From: Ruegeria atlantica
Lineage (GTDB): Bacteria; Pseudomonadota; Alphaproteobacteria; Rhodobacterales; Rhodobacteraceae
DNA length: 64,000 bases
Reading direction: 5' to 3'
NCBI RefSeq assembly: GCF_013032505.1
Contig: NZ_WQCG01000002.1
Location: 744,001 to 808,000 of the forward strand
In this document: positions 28,452 to 36,923 of the stretch, in pieces
Numbering within the stretch: position 1 is the stretch's first letter
Layout: the number at the start of each line of letters is the position of its first letter
Program-made: the position numbers and the translations under genes
The notes under the pieces: model-generated
What the model was told of the DNA's origin: nothing
What the model saw: the letters and a program-made list of their open reading frames with translations, nothing else
Databases searched by the model: none

Positions 28452-29789
28452 ATGAAAGATATGGACGATCAGATCCCCCGCACCCTGCCGATTCAGTCGG
28501 CGACGTTTTCCAACCCGATCAATGCAGAAATCCGTCGCGCTGCAGCGACCGGCATCTATGACATTCGTGGTGGTGGAGCGAAGCGGAAGGTGCCGCACTT
28601 TGACGACCTTCTGTTTCTGGGCGCGTCAGTGTCGCGCTATCCGCTGGAAGGCTATCGAGAGCGCTGCGATACCTCGGTAACGCTGGGCACGCGTTTTGCC
28701 AAAAAGCCGATTGAGCTAGATATTCCGATCACTATCGCAGGGATGAGCTTTGGTGCCTTGTCCGGCCCGGCAAAGGAAGCTCTGGGCCGTGGTGCATCTG
28801 CAGCGGGCACATCGACCACCACCGGAGACGGTGGCATGACCCCTGAGGAACGCGGTCATTCCAGCAAGCTGGTTTATCAGTACCTGCCATCGCGCTACGG
28901 CATGAATCCCAACGACCTGCGCAAAGCGGACGCGATCGAGATCGTGGTCGGTCAGGGTGCCAAGCCCGGCGGCGGCGGCATGTTGCTGGGGCAGAAGATC
29001 AGCGACCGGGTGGCCGAGATGCGCACCTTGCCCAAGGGGATCGACCAGCGTTCCGCCTGTCGTCATCCGGACTGGACCGGCCCGGACGATCTTGAAATCA
29101 AGATCCTTGAGTTGCGGGAAATCACAGATTGGCAGGTACCGATCTACGTTAAGGTCGGTGCAACACGCCCCTACTACGACACTGCTTTGGCAGTGAAGGC
29201 GGGTGCTGATGTTGTGGTGATGGACGGCATGCAGGGTGGCACCGCCGCGACGCAGGACGTGTTCATCGAGCATGTCGGGCTGCCGACGCTGTCGTGTATC
29301 CGCCCTGCCGTTCAGGCACTGCAAGATCTGGGCGTGCACCGCGAGGTTCAACTGGTCATCTCGGGCGGTATCCGCACCGGTGCCGATGTTGCCAAGGCGC
29401 TGGCGCTGGGTGCAGATGCGGTCGCCATAGGCACCGCCGCATTGGTGGCTCTGGGCGACAACGATCCCAAGTGGGAGGCCGAGTATCAGAAGCTAGGCAC
29501 CACCACCGGCGCATATGATGATTGGCATGAAGGCCAGGACCCGGCGGGCATCACCACGCAAGACCCAGATTTGGCAGCACGCCTGAACCCGGTCGACGCG
29601 GGCCGCAGGCTGCGGAACTATCTGAAGGTTATGACGCTTGAGGCGCAGACGATCGCGCGCGCCTGTGGTCACAACCATCTGCACAACCTCGAGCCCGAAG
29701 ATTTGTGTGCCCTGACAATGGAGGCCGCCGCCATGGCGCGGGTGCCACTGGCAGGAACCAGTTGGTACCCGGGTAAGGAAGGGTTTTAG
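28452..29789 (+). CDS. mgsC: N-methylglutamate synthase subunit C (FMN domain)
   Basis: A 445-residue protein of the FMN-binding glutamate synthase family. Visible are PITIAGMSFGALSGPAKEAL, GQGAKPGGGGMLLGQK, VVMDGMQGGTAATQ and ISGGIRTGADVAKALALGADAVAIGTA, the last a TIM-barrel phosphate/flavin site. It condenses the transferred methylamine with 2-oxoglutarate and reduces it to N-methylglutamate. ATG 28452 has GGAAG 6 bp upstream. A terminator-like hairpin lies between its stop and gmaS. Confidence 0.92.
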   Translation: MKDMDDQIPRTLPIQSATFSNPINAEIRRAAATGIYDIRGGGAKRKVPHFDDLLFLGASVSRYPLEGYRERCDTSVTLGTRFAKKPIELDIPITIAGMSFGALSGPAKEALGRGASAAGTSTTTGDGGMTPEERGHSSKLVYQYLPSRYGMNPNDLRKADAIEIVVGQGAKPGGGGMLLGQKISDRVAEMRTLPKGIDQRSACRHPDWTGPDDLEIKILELREITDWQVPIYVKVGATRPYYDTALAVKAGADVVVMDGMQGGTAATQDVFIEHVGLPTLSCIRPAVQALQDLGVHREVQLVISGGIRTGADVAKALALGADAVAIGTAALVALGDNDPKWEAEYQKLGTTTGAYDDWHEGQDPAGITTQDPDLAARLNPVDAGRRLRNYLKVMTLEAQTIARACGHNHLHNLEPEDLCALTMEAAAMARVPLAGTSWYPGKEGF

Positions 29790-29801
29790 AAACGAAGCTG
29801 C

Positions 29802-29829
29802 GCGGCTCCCTGATGGGGGCCGCATTTTT
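29802..29829 (+). terminator. Intrinsic terminator/attenuator between mgsC and gmaS
   Basis: GCGGCTCCC (29802-29810) pairs with GGGGGCCGC (29815-29823) with one T-G wobble and a TGAT loop, followed by ATTTTTA. It lies 41 bp before the gmaS start and could set a lower or separate level of gmaS transcription. Confidence 0.65.
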
Positions 29830-29870
29830 ACTTTGAAAAACAAAAAATCAACAGGGAAAGGAAAGCAATC

Positions 29871-31199
29871 GTGACGACAGATCTCGCAGCTTTCGCAAAA
29901 GAAAAAGGCGTCAAATACTTCATGATATCATTCACCGACTTGTTCGGTGGACAACGGGCCAAACTAGTGCCCGCGCAAGCTATCGCGGATATGCAGGAGG
30001 ACGGCGCGGGATTCGCCGGCTTTGCCACGTGGCTGGACATGACACCAGCGCATCCTGACATGCTTGCGGTGCCTGATCCATCCTCGGTCATTCAGCTACC
30101 GTGGAAGCCCGAAGTGGCTTGGGTTGCTGGTAACTGCGTGATGGAAGGAAGCGATGTCGCGCAAGCCCCGCGCAATGTGCTGCGTCGCCTTATTGACGAG
30201 GCCGCCGCCGAAGGCATGCATGTCAAAACCGGTATCGAAGCCGAGTTCTTTCTGCTGACCCCGGATGGAGAGCAGATCAGCGACCCATTCGACACAGCAG
30301 AAAAGCCCTGTTATGACCAACAGGCCGTAATGCGCCGCTATGATGTGGTGCGAGAGATCTGTGATTACATGCTGGAGCTGGGTTGGGGGCCGTATCAGAA
30401 CGACCACGAGGACGCCAATGGCCAGTTCGAGATGAATTGGGAATTTGACGACGTTCTGCGCACGGCGGACAAGCATTCCTTCTTCAAATTCATGACCAAA
30501 TCGGTGGCCGAAAAGCACGGGCTTCGGGCGACCTTCATGCCGAAACCGGTCGAAGGCCTAACTGGAAATGGTTGTCACGCTCATATCTCGGTCTGGGATG
30601 CGCCGGGCGCGGATGCAAAAACCAACGTGTTTGCAGGCGAAGGCGAAGGCCCAACCGGAGAGGTTGGTCTGGGAGAACGCGGCAAACACTTCCTGGGCGG
30701 CATTATGAAACACGCCTCGGCACTGGCCGCGATCACCAATCCTACAGTGAACAGCTACAAGCGCATCAACGCACCGAGGACAATGTCGGGTGCAACTTGG
30801 GCACCAAACACTGTGACGTGGACGGGCAACAACCGAACCCACATGGTCCGCGTCCCCGGCCCCGGACGGTTCGAACTGCGCCTGCCGGACGGGGCAACCA
30901 ACCCGTATCTGCTACAGGCCGTCATTATCGCGGCTGGGCTATCCGGCATCCGGTCCAAGGCAGATCCAGGCAAACGCTGGGATATCGATATGTATGCCGA
31001 AGGTCATAAGGTTCGTGGTGCTCCGAAACTGCCTTTGAACATGCTTGATGCGTTGCGTGAATACGACAAGGACAAAGAACTGAAGGCAATGATGGGTGCC
31101 GAGTTTTCATCCGCGTTCCTCAAGATGAAGCATCAGGAGTGGAACTCTTTCGTGTCGCATTTCTCACGTTGGGAAAAAGACAACACATTGGACATCTAA
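29871..31199 (+). CDS. gmaS: Gamma-glutamylmethylamide synthetase
   Basis: A 442-residue glutamine-synthetase-fold enzyme that joins methylamine to glutamate with ATP. It starts at GTG 29871 (AAGGAAAG upstream) as TTDLAAFAKEKGVKYFMISFTDLFGGQ. Catalytic blocks are GIEAEFFLL, NDHEDANGQFEMNW, GNGCHAHISVW and PGPGRFELRLPDG-type segments. The last differ from type I glutamine synthetase and match GMAS. Direct linkage to mgsABC, amt and dmm supports this over glutamine synthetase. A strong terminator follows. Confidence 0.94.
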   Translation: MTTDLAAFAKEKGVKYFMISFTDLFGGQRAKLVPAQAIADMQEDGAGFAGFATWLDMTPAHPDMLAVPDPSSVIQLPWKPEVAWVAGNCVMEGSDVAQAPRNVLRRLIDEAAAEGMHVKTGIEAEFFLLTPDGEQISDPFDTAEKPCYDQQAVMRRYDVVREICDYMLELGWGPYQNDHEDANGQFEMNWEFDDVLRTADKHSFFKFMTKSVAEKHGLRATFMPKPVEGLTGNGCHAHISVWDAPGADAKTNVFAGEGEGPTGEVGLGERGKHFLGGIMKHASALAAITNPTVNSYKRINAPRTMSGATWAPNTVTWTGNNRTHMVRVPGPGRFELRLPDGATNPYLLQAVIIAAGLSGIRSKADPGKRWDIDMYAEGHKVRGAPKLPLNMLDALREYDKDKELKAMMGAEFSSAFLKMKHQEWNSFVSHFSRWEKDNTLDI

Positions 31200-31222
31200 G
31201 CCGGGTGCAGTATTGCATCTCT

Positions 31223-31251
31223 GGGCCGCGGCACAAGCTGCGGCCCTTTTT
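31223..31251 (+). terminator. Rho-independent terminator after gmaS
   Basis: GGGCCGC (31223-31229) and GCGGCCC (31240-31246) pair perfectly, with a further GC pair possible inside the loop, followed by TTTTT. It closes the mgs-gmaS unit before the amidotransferase gene. Confidence 0.85.
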
Positions 31252-31271
31252 CAAGCCTCAAGAGGCAAATT

Positions 31272-31982
31272 ATGAACGTGCTCATATTTCAACATTCACC
31301 AGGCGAGGGCCCCGGCGCGCTTTGCGATCACATCGTTAGTCACCAAGACGAAATGCAGATCGTACACCTTTACAATGGACAGCCTATTCCGCAGCTGGAG
31401 GATTTTGACCTCTTGCTCGTGATGGGTGGTCCTATGGATGTTTGGGAAGTTGAATCTTACCGTTGGCTAGTTTCTGAAAAGCAAGCTATCAGGACGTGGG
31501 TACGTGATCTCAACCGACCGTATTTCGGAATATGTCTTGGACATCAACTGTTGATAGATGCGCTTGGTGGCACCTGCACCCGCATGCAAGTCCCGGAAAT
31601 CGGAGTACTGCCTGTCGAACTGACCAATAGCGCCAAACAAGATCCCTTATTCGCCGCCCTACCCCGGCAGTTCCGCGTACTTCAGTGGCACGGCGTCGGC
31701 GCTAAAAAATTACCTTCTGGAACAACTGTCCTGGCACAGTCTGCGGGTTGCCCGGTGCAGGCGATACGTGTCGGAGATCTTGCCTGGGGCGTTCAGTTTC
31801 ATCCCGAAATCGTCCAGGGTACGATCAGCGCATGGATGAGTGATGAAGGCAATCACCGATGCGCAGTTGATTGGCTTGGATCTGCTAGTGCGGCGTTGGT
31901 CATGGAACGTGACAGTGACGAAATCTCTGCCGATCAATTCAAAATGACATCAAAAATCTACGCTTCGTTGCGCCAACTCTGA
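31272..31982 (+). CDS. Type 1 glutamine amidotransferase-like protein
   Basis: A 236-residue class I amidotransferase with an intact triad: Cys 88 in FGICLGHQ, His 177 and Glu 179 in VQFHPE. It is a stand-alone domain of the GMP-synthase-amidotransferase-like kind, with no synthase partner nearby. It begins 72 bp after gmaS, past its terminator, with AGAGG 7 bp before the ATG. It may hydrolyse a gamma-glutamyl amide, for example glutamine or gamma-glutamylmethylamide. That is inference from position only. Confidence 0.85.
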   Translation: MNVLIFQHSPGEGPGALCDHIVSHQDEMQIVHLYNGQPIPQLEDFDLLLVMGGPMDVWEVESYRWLVSEKQAIRTWVRDLNRPYFGICLGHQLLIDALGGTCTRMQVPEIGVLPVELTNSAKQDPLFAALPRQFRVLQWHGVGAKKLPSGTTVLAQSAGCPVQAIRVGDLAWGVQFHPEIVQGTISAWMSDEGNHRCAVDWLGSASAALVMERDSDEISADQFKMTSKIYASLRQL

Positions 31983-32022
31983 TCGAATACGCCGACCCTG
32001 TTTGACCGTCGCGAGAGGTTTG

Positions 32023-32442
32023 TCACGCATGCCCGGCATCCGCTTCTAACCGCCAGTCGGGAACGTCGTTGACCAGCATCAGCGCAGCCCTGCGGAGCGT
32101 CGCGCGCATTCTATCAACAACCGGACCTGTCAACTCGCAATCCGCCAAAGCTGCATCGAAGGTGTCCAGCCAAAGCTCTGCGTCGGCCTCCCGGATTGGA
32201 ACATGGGCATGGATTTCACGCAGGTCCATATGGCCGAAACGTTCGCGGTAGTAGGCCCGACCACCCAGAAACCCACTGAGAAACTCGAACTGAGCTTGTC
32301 TGGTGTGGTTCAGCCCATGCCCTCGGAAATGAAGCCTGTGCAACGAATGCACCGCCGGATCCGTTTCCATTCGGTCATAAAATCGCTCGACCAGAGCACG
32401 CAGTTGGGCCTCACCACCAATTTGCTCAATCGCGGGTTTCAT
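32023..32442 (-). CDS. Truncated haemoglobin (group II/III type)
   Basis: A 139-residue globin with FYDRMETDPAVHSLHRLHF, FLSGFLGGRAYYRERFGHMDLREIHAHVPI (proximal His in the HAHVPI region) and a final helix ending in MLVNDVPDW. Such proteins bind O2 or NO. It is convergent with the amidotransferase gene and divergent from the DMT gene. A role in O2 supply or NO protection of the haem-dependent dimethylamine monooxygenase is speculative. Confidence 0.85.
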   Translation of the reverse strand: MKPAIEQIGGEAQLRALVERFYDRMETDPAVHSLHRLHFRGHGLNHTRQAQFEFLSGFLGGRAYYRERFGHMDLREIHAHVPIREADAELWLDTFDAALADCELTGPVVDRMRATLRRAALMLVNDVPDWRLEADAGHA

Positions 32443-32571
32443 GTGCTGCCTTTCTGTAACTCTGGCATCGACAATATTGCATAACAGGAAAATAAGTTTA
32501 TCAACAGTGACATATTGACGTAGACATGTTCAGAGGCGGATTCAGATTAATCCGGTGATGGTGATGACGCT

Positions 32572-33417
32572 ATGAATGCTCTGGCCCTAGGCCTGTTGGC
32601 GGCACTTTGCTGGGGAATTCATGATCTGGCGGTGCGCTATGTCAGTCAGTCTGTCAGCGTAATTGCGTCACTTATGATTGTGCTGATTTCAGGTGCGGTG
32701 CTGCAATTTGGTCTAGTCGCAACGCTGGGAGGCCTTGATCCCATTTCCGGCACCGTAATGATCAGCGCGGTCGCCGCAGGTGGGTGTTACCTTATGGCTG
32801 GCATAAGCATGTACGCAGCATTTCAGCGTGGTCCGGTTCGTCTGGTTGCGCCACTTGTCGCGAGCTATCCGGTTCTGTCCGTTTCACTGGCGATCTGGCG
32901 CGGTGCCACCATCAGCCCACTGCACTGGCTTGCCGTGATAGCGATCGGTGTTGGAGTTTCCGTTGTGGCAGCCAAATCTGAACGCGACGCAACGGCTTAC
33001 CCTGCAGCTGGCCCGACGGTGGTATTGTCGCTGCTTGCAGCAATTGGTTTCGCCGCTGCCTTCGCGCTAGGACAATATGCAACAGAGCAAAGCAACGAAT
33101 ACTCGGTCTCTTTGGTCATTCGGCTGACTGCAATCCTTGCCCTGGGTTTGATCGCTTTGGCGTCCAAAAGGTCGATTTGGCCCGGTCCGCAGGCTCTGCC
33201 TCTTCTATGTGTGATGGGTGTTTTGGATGCTATCGCCATCCTTAGCGTGACTGCAGCGGGCGGCCTGCCCAATGCACAGTTTGCTTCGGTAGCGGCGTCA
33301 GTCTTTGGGTTGCTGACAGTTGTGTTGGCATGGGCTATTTTGCGCGAAAAGATGGTACCACGACAGTGGCTTGGATGTTTCGTTGCGTTTGCTGGTATAG
33401 GCTATCTCGCCCTGTAA
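32572..33417 (+). CDS. EamA/DMT-family transporter
   Basis: A 281-residue, ten-helix drug/metabolite transporter with two EamA halves (about 1-130 and 145-280). DMT permease genes recur in TMA/TMAO gene neighbourhoods of Roseobacter and SAR11 genomes, so export or import of an amine or metabolite is possible. ATG 32572 has only a poor ribosome site. Downstream to 33546 there is no gene; arms GAACTGCG (33421-33428) and CGCAGTTC (33460-33467) form a loose inverted repeat. Confidence 0.85.
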   Translation: MNALALGLLAALCWGIHDLAVRYVSQSVSVIASLMIVLISGAVLQFGLVATLGGLDPISGTVMISAVAAGGCYLMAGISMYAAFQRGPVRLVAPLVASYPVLSVSLAIWRGATISPLHWLAVIAIGVGVSVVAAKSERDATAYPAAGPTVVLSLLAAIGFAAAFALGQYATEQSNEYSVSLVIRLTAILALGLIALASKRSIWPGPQALPLLCVMGVLDAIAILSVTAAGGLPNAQFASVAASVFGLLTVVLAWAILREKMVPRQWLGCFVAFAGIGYLAL

Positions 33418-33546
33418 ATCGAACTGCGGGGCAGATTGGAACCAGAACCTAATTGAATTCGCAGTTCACTCTCTGAACCCTAGATACGATGCATTCCGGC
33501 ACATACGGAACCAAAACCACTGAGGTACTTTCGTTGACAAAACAAT

Positions 33547-34269
33547 TCATCGGGCAGCAAAGAAATCGATCAACACTCTGTTGAATAACCCGGCTTTTTC
33601 CAGATGCGTCGCATGTGCAGATTCCGGGATCACCGCAAGGTTGGCGTTTGGAATAGACTGCCATAATTTTTCTGTTTGGCTCCATGGGTAGGTCCGGTCA
33701 CGATCCCCCCAGATAACCAGCGTCTTGGTCGGAATAACCGACAGGTGTTCGACGCCACTCCAACAATGCATAGCATCCAAACCCGTAAGTATTGTTTGCA
33801 GGCTGCTTTGCTCAGCAATCGCAGCGCAGTCTTCATATGCCGCAGCCTTTTCGCGATCTAAAAACCAGGTTGCCGCAATCCGACGCGCCGTCGCTTGTGG
33901 TCCATCCTCACGGGCGCGCGTCTTTGAAGTATCAATGGTCTCAAACCGCCCTGGCAAGACGCCTACCGACCCGGTTCCGTATAGCACTAAGCGGTCAACA
34001 CGCTCGGGTGCTCTGGCAATCATTTCCTGCACGACCATTCCGCCCATGGAGTGTCCAACAAGGTGGAACTTCTCGATGCCGCGCATCTTCAACTCGTTCA
34101 GCACCCAATCAGCGAAGCCCGAGATGCTGCAGAATGCATCAAGCTTCGCGTTTTCACCAAAGCCTGGCAGGTCCAGTGTGATGACCTTGTAAGCCGCCAT
34201 AGCCTCAACCTGTCCCTGCCATTGCCGACTGCCGCCCAGGAACCCATGGACAAATACAACGGGTGTCAT
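33547..34269 (-). CDS. Alpha/beta hydrolase coupled to an amine ABC transporter
   Basis: A 240-residue alpha/beta hydrolase. The oxyanion region is FVHGFLGGSRQW, the nucleophile elbow is GHSMGG (Ser about 93), the acid is probably Asp in WGDRDRTYPW, and the His lies in ESAHATHLEKAG. ATG 34269 overlaps the permease stop (ATGA), so it is the last cistron of a transporter operon. Likely it cleaves an ester, or releases a leaving group, from the imported compound; a choline or carnitine ester would fit but is inferred. Confidence 0.88.
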   Translation of the reverse strand: MTPVVFVHGFLGGSRQWQGQVEAMAAYKVITLDLPGFGENAKLDAFCSISGFADWVLNELKMRGIEKFHLVGHSMGGMVVQEMIARAPERVDRLVLYGTGSVGVLPGRFETIDTSKTRAREDGPQATARRIAATWFLDREKAAAYEDCAAIAEQSSLQTILTGLDAMHCWSGVEHLSVIPTKTLVIWGDRDRTYPWSQTEKLWQSIPNANLAVIPESAHATHLEKAGLFNRVLIDFFAAR

Positions 34270-35807
34270 TTCCGGCCGCCCTGCACGATGCGATCCAGGA
34301 TCATGGCACAGAACAGGATTGAGAACCCTGCAAGGATACCTTGCCCAACATTCGCATACTGCAACGCTTCCAGAACGTCCTCGCCCAGACCTTTGGCACC
34401 AATCAGCGACGCGACGACAACCATTGCCAGTGACAACATGATTGTCTGGTTGATACCCGCCCGAATAGAGGGGCTTGCCAGCGGCAAATCAACTTTGGTG
34501 AGCAAATACCATTTGTTGGCGCCAAAGCTGATCGCAGCCTCTCGCACGCTTTCGGGAACGCCACGCAACCCGAGTACGGTCAGGCGCACCACTGGCGTAC
34601 CGCCAAAGATCATTGTGACAACAACCGCCGCGGGCTTACCAACGCCGAAAAACGCGATCACGGGGACCATGAAGACAAAAGCCGGCATGGTTTGCATGAA
34701 ATCCATGATCGGTTGGATAAAGGCATAAAACCGAGGGCGTCGAGCGGCGAACATACCCAGCGGAATACCGATAACAATCGAAAGGCACGCGGCTGTGCCC
34801 AGCAATGCCAGCGTAGTCATGGCCCCTTCCCAGAAGCCCAGCAGGCCCATATAGGCCAGAAATGCACCCGAATAGATCGCTGTGCTGATGCCAGCGGTCA
34901 GCCAGGTCAACAGAATAATAAGGCTTGCAATCACGATCCACGGCGTCTGCACCAGTATGACCTCTAGCGCATCCAGCAATGTGCGGATGCCAAATGTAAG
35001 CCCGTCAAAGAAGGCCTCGCTATTACGCACGCACCAGGCGATGAAATCTTCCACCCATTTTATACTGGTCAGGCGAATATTGGGATCTGTCGGGAAATGG
35101 CTTAGCAGCGAGAAGCGGCCCGGAAAACTGTAATGCATCATCGCTGCTGCAACGATCAATGCCATGAATATCGCACTGAACACGATCTGTGACACCGGCA
35201 TAGCCGAGCGGATAGAACGATCCGACAGCCAATCGGAAAACCGCGCCTCTAGCGCCCAATTTGCCACCTGCGACTGTATCAGCTTGGCGATGATCAGAAT
35301 GATTAGACCAGTCAGAATGATGTAAGGACCTTCAGCGGCCATCGCCTCGGCTTCGGCCCGGATGCCGCCAATGTTTTCTTCAAGCGAATCCACTGTTCGC
35401 TGATAGACATCGATCTTGTCCGAGTTGCTTTCGATGGCTGCAGCCAACTGCTGACGTCGCAGCTCGAGCGTCCCTTCAATCGATGCGATGCGCTCCATCG
35501 CCTCGGCGGCAAGGTCGCCAAACATTCCCCGTGCAATTTGCACGTAAGCGATTGTTTCGAGGATCAGAAATGGCAGTGCCCATGACCACAAACCCCGTGC
35601 CCCGAACCAGACCGGCCCAAATATCCCGGCCATCAAATTGAAGGTCGGCGTGAAGCGGGACGATGCACCAATCTTGTCGAAGTTTCGGATGTAGTATTCA
35701 GGACTAGTGCGCACAAATGTTCGGATATTTTCGCGCCGCTCTTCGGCATAGGCCAGGGCTGCTTCGCTTTCGGTATCTTCCAGAGGGTTCACATCAGAGA
35801 TACTCAT
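34266..35807 (-). CDS. Quaternary-amine ABC transporter permease with N-terminal extension
   Basis: A 513-residue permease. The C-terminal third (about 320-505) is a ProW-like transport domain with AAISFGANKWYLLTKVDLPLASPSI and GINQTIMLSLAM. The first 320 residues are unusual for the family. They contain GIFGPVWFGARGLW, reminiscent of DUF2628, a charged coiled-coil-like stretch (about 112-160, MERIASIEGTLELRRQQLAA onward) and several membrane helices. Start ATG 35807 overlaps the ATPase stop, and its own stop overlaps the hydrolase start. Confidence 0.87.
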   Translation of the reverse strand: MSISDVNPLEDTESEAALAYAEERRENIRTFVRTSPEYYIRNFDKIGASSRFTPTFNLMAGIFGPVWFGARGLWSWALPFLILETIAYVQIARGMFGDLAAEAMERIASIEGTLELRRQQLAAAIESNSDKIDVYQRTVDSLEENIGGIRAEAEAMAAEGPYIILTGLIILIIAKLIQSQVANWALEARFSDWLSDRSIRSAMPVSQIVFSAIFMALIVAAAMMHYSFPGRFSLLSHFPTDPNIRLTSIKWVEDFIAWCVRNSEAFFDGLTFGIRTLLDALEVILVQTPWIVIASLIILLTWLTAGISTAIYSGAFLAYMGLLGFWEGAMTTLALLGTAACLSIVIGIPLGMFAARRPRFYAFIQPIMDFMQTMPAFVFMVPVIAFFGVGKPAAVVVTMIFGGTPVVRLTVLGLRGVPESVREAAISFGANKWYLLTKVDLPLASPSIRAGINQTIMLSLAMVVVASLIGAKGLGEDVLEALQYANVGQGILAGFSILFCAMILDRIVQGGRK

Positions 35808-36856
35808 GACACTTCGGTCCCTTCGATCACGGTGCGCAACAGGTCGGCACGGGTAATGACACCAACATCAATGCCACCGTCCTCCACCAGGATGGCGCTG
35901 CTGTTGTCGATCGCCAGATTGATCAGCGTGCTTAAATTTTCGGCCTCATTCACCCGGGGGGCATCTGCCGATAGCGGCCCATGCGCCGCAACATGTTCGG
36001 GTATCGGCCGCATGACCGCATGAGCGCGAACAACTTTGAGCCGCGATATACCCGCAACGAAGTCGGCCACATAGTCATCAGCAGGGTTCATGACGATGTC
36101 TTCAGCAGTTCCGATCTGAACCACCTTACCGTCGCGCATGATCGCGATCCGATTGCCGATACGAACCGCCTCGTCCAGATCGTGTGTGATGAAGATCGTG
36201 GTCTTTTTCAGGATCTTGCTCAGGCGAATGAATTCATCCTGCAATTGCCTTCGGATCAAAGGGTCCAGCGCCGAAAACGGCTCGTCCATCAACAACACAT
36301 CCGGGTTGGCCGCCAGTGCACGAGCCAGGCCTACGCGCTGCTGCATACCACCGGACAGCTCATGTGCGAACTTTGATCCCCAGGCACCCAGTTCAACGAT
36401 GTCGAGAATGGCAGCGGCTTGCCGCATGCGTTCGTTCTTGCTGACCTGCCGGATTTCCAATGGCATTGCGACATTGTCCAATACCGATCGATGCGGCATC
36501 AACGCAAAGTTCTGAAACACCATGCCAATCTTGTTATTGCGAAACTGCTGAAGCTCTTTCGGCCCCAGCGCCATTACATCGGTGCCCTCGATTTCGATCT
36601 TACCGGCGGTAGGTTCCAACAGCCTGTTGAAATGGCGGACCAGAGTGGATTTCCCGCTGCCTGACAAACCCATGATGCAGAAAATCTCGCCCCGGTTGAC
36701 CGACAGGCTGACATCAGCGACGCCGACAACGCAGTTGTATTCGGCCAGAACCTGGGCCTTGTCCAATCCACGGTCACGGATTGCCTGCAGCGCCACCTCG
36801 GGCCTGCCCCCAAATATCTTCCAGACATTCGAGATTTCAATAACGGTATCGCTCAT
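35804..36856 (-). CDS. Quaternary-amine ABC transporter ATP-binding protein
   Basis: A 350-residue ABC ATPase with Walker A GLSGSGKST at 63-71, the LSGGMQQRVGLARAL signature and VLLMDEPFSALDPL as Walker B. A CBS-like C-terminus ends in GVITRADLLRTVIEG. It begins at MSDTVIEISNVWK (36856); the 61 extra codons upstream run back into the binding-protein gene. Close in layout to ProV/ChoV proteins and paralogous to TmoW. Confidence 0.9.
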   Translation of the reverse strand: MSDTVIEISNVWKIFGGRPEVALQAIRDRGLDKAQVLAEYNCVVGVADVSLSVNRGEIFCIMGLSGSGKSTLVRHFNRLLEPTAGKIEIEGTDVMALGPKELQQFRNNKIGMVFQNFALMPHRSVLDNVAMPLEIRQVSKNERMRQAAAILDIVELGAWGSKFAHELSGGMQQRVGLARALAANPDVLLMDEPFSALDPLIRRQLQDEFIRLSKILKKTTIFITHDLDEAVRIGNRIAIMRDGKVVQIGTAEDIVMNPADDYVADFVAGISRLKVVRAHAVMRPIPEHVAAHGPLSADAPRVNEAENLSTLINLAIDNSSAILVEDGGIDVGVITRADLLRTVIEGTEVS

Positions 36857-36880
36857 AGGTCCCCCAGAGATCTGCTTTTG

Positions 36881-36902
36881 GGCGGCGCCAACAGATGCCG
36901 CC
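36881..36902 (-). terminator. Short stem-loop between binding protein and ATPase genes
   Basis: GGCGGC (36881-36886) and GCCGCC (36897-36902) pair around a 10-base loop, with no T-run after it. As at tmoX, it sits just behind the binding-protein gene and may raise its relative expression. Confidence 0.4.
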
Positions 36903-36923
36903 ACCCTGTTTCTGGAAGCTTGA

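Noticed and set aside
26826..29789. Ordinary glutamate synthase (GltB) split by frameshifts
   Set aside because: Three separate, well-started genes next to gmaS match the mgsABC layout; no GltD partner.
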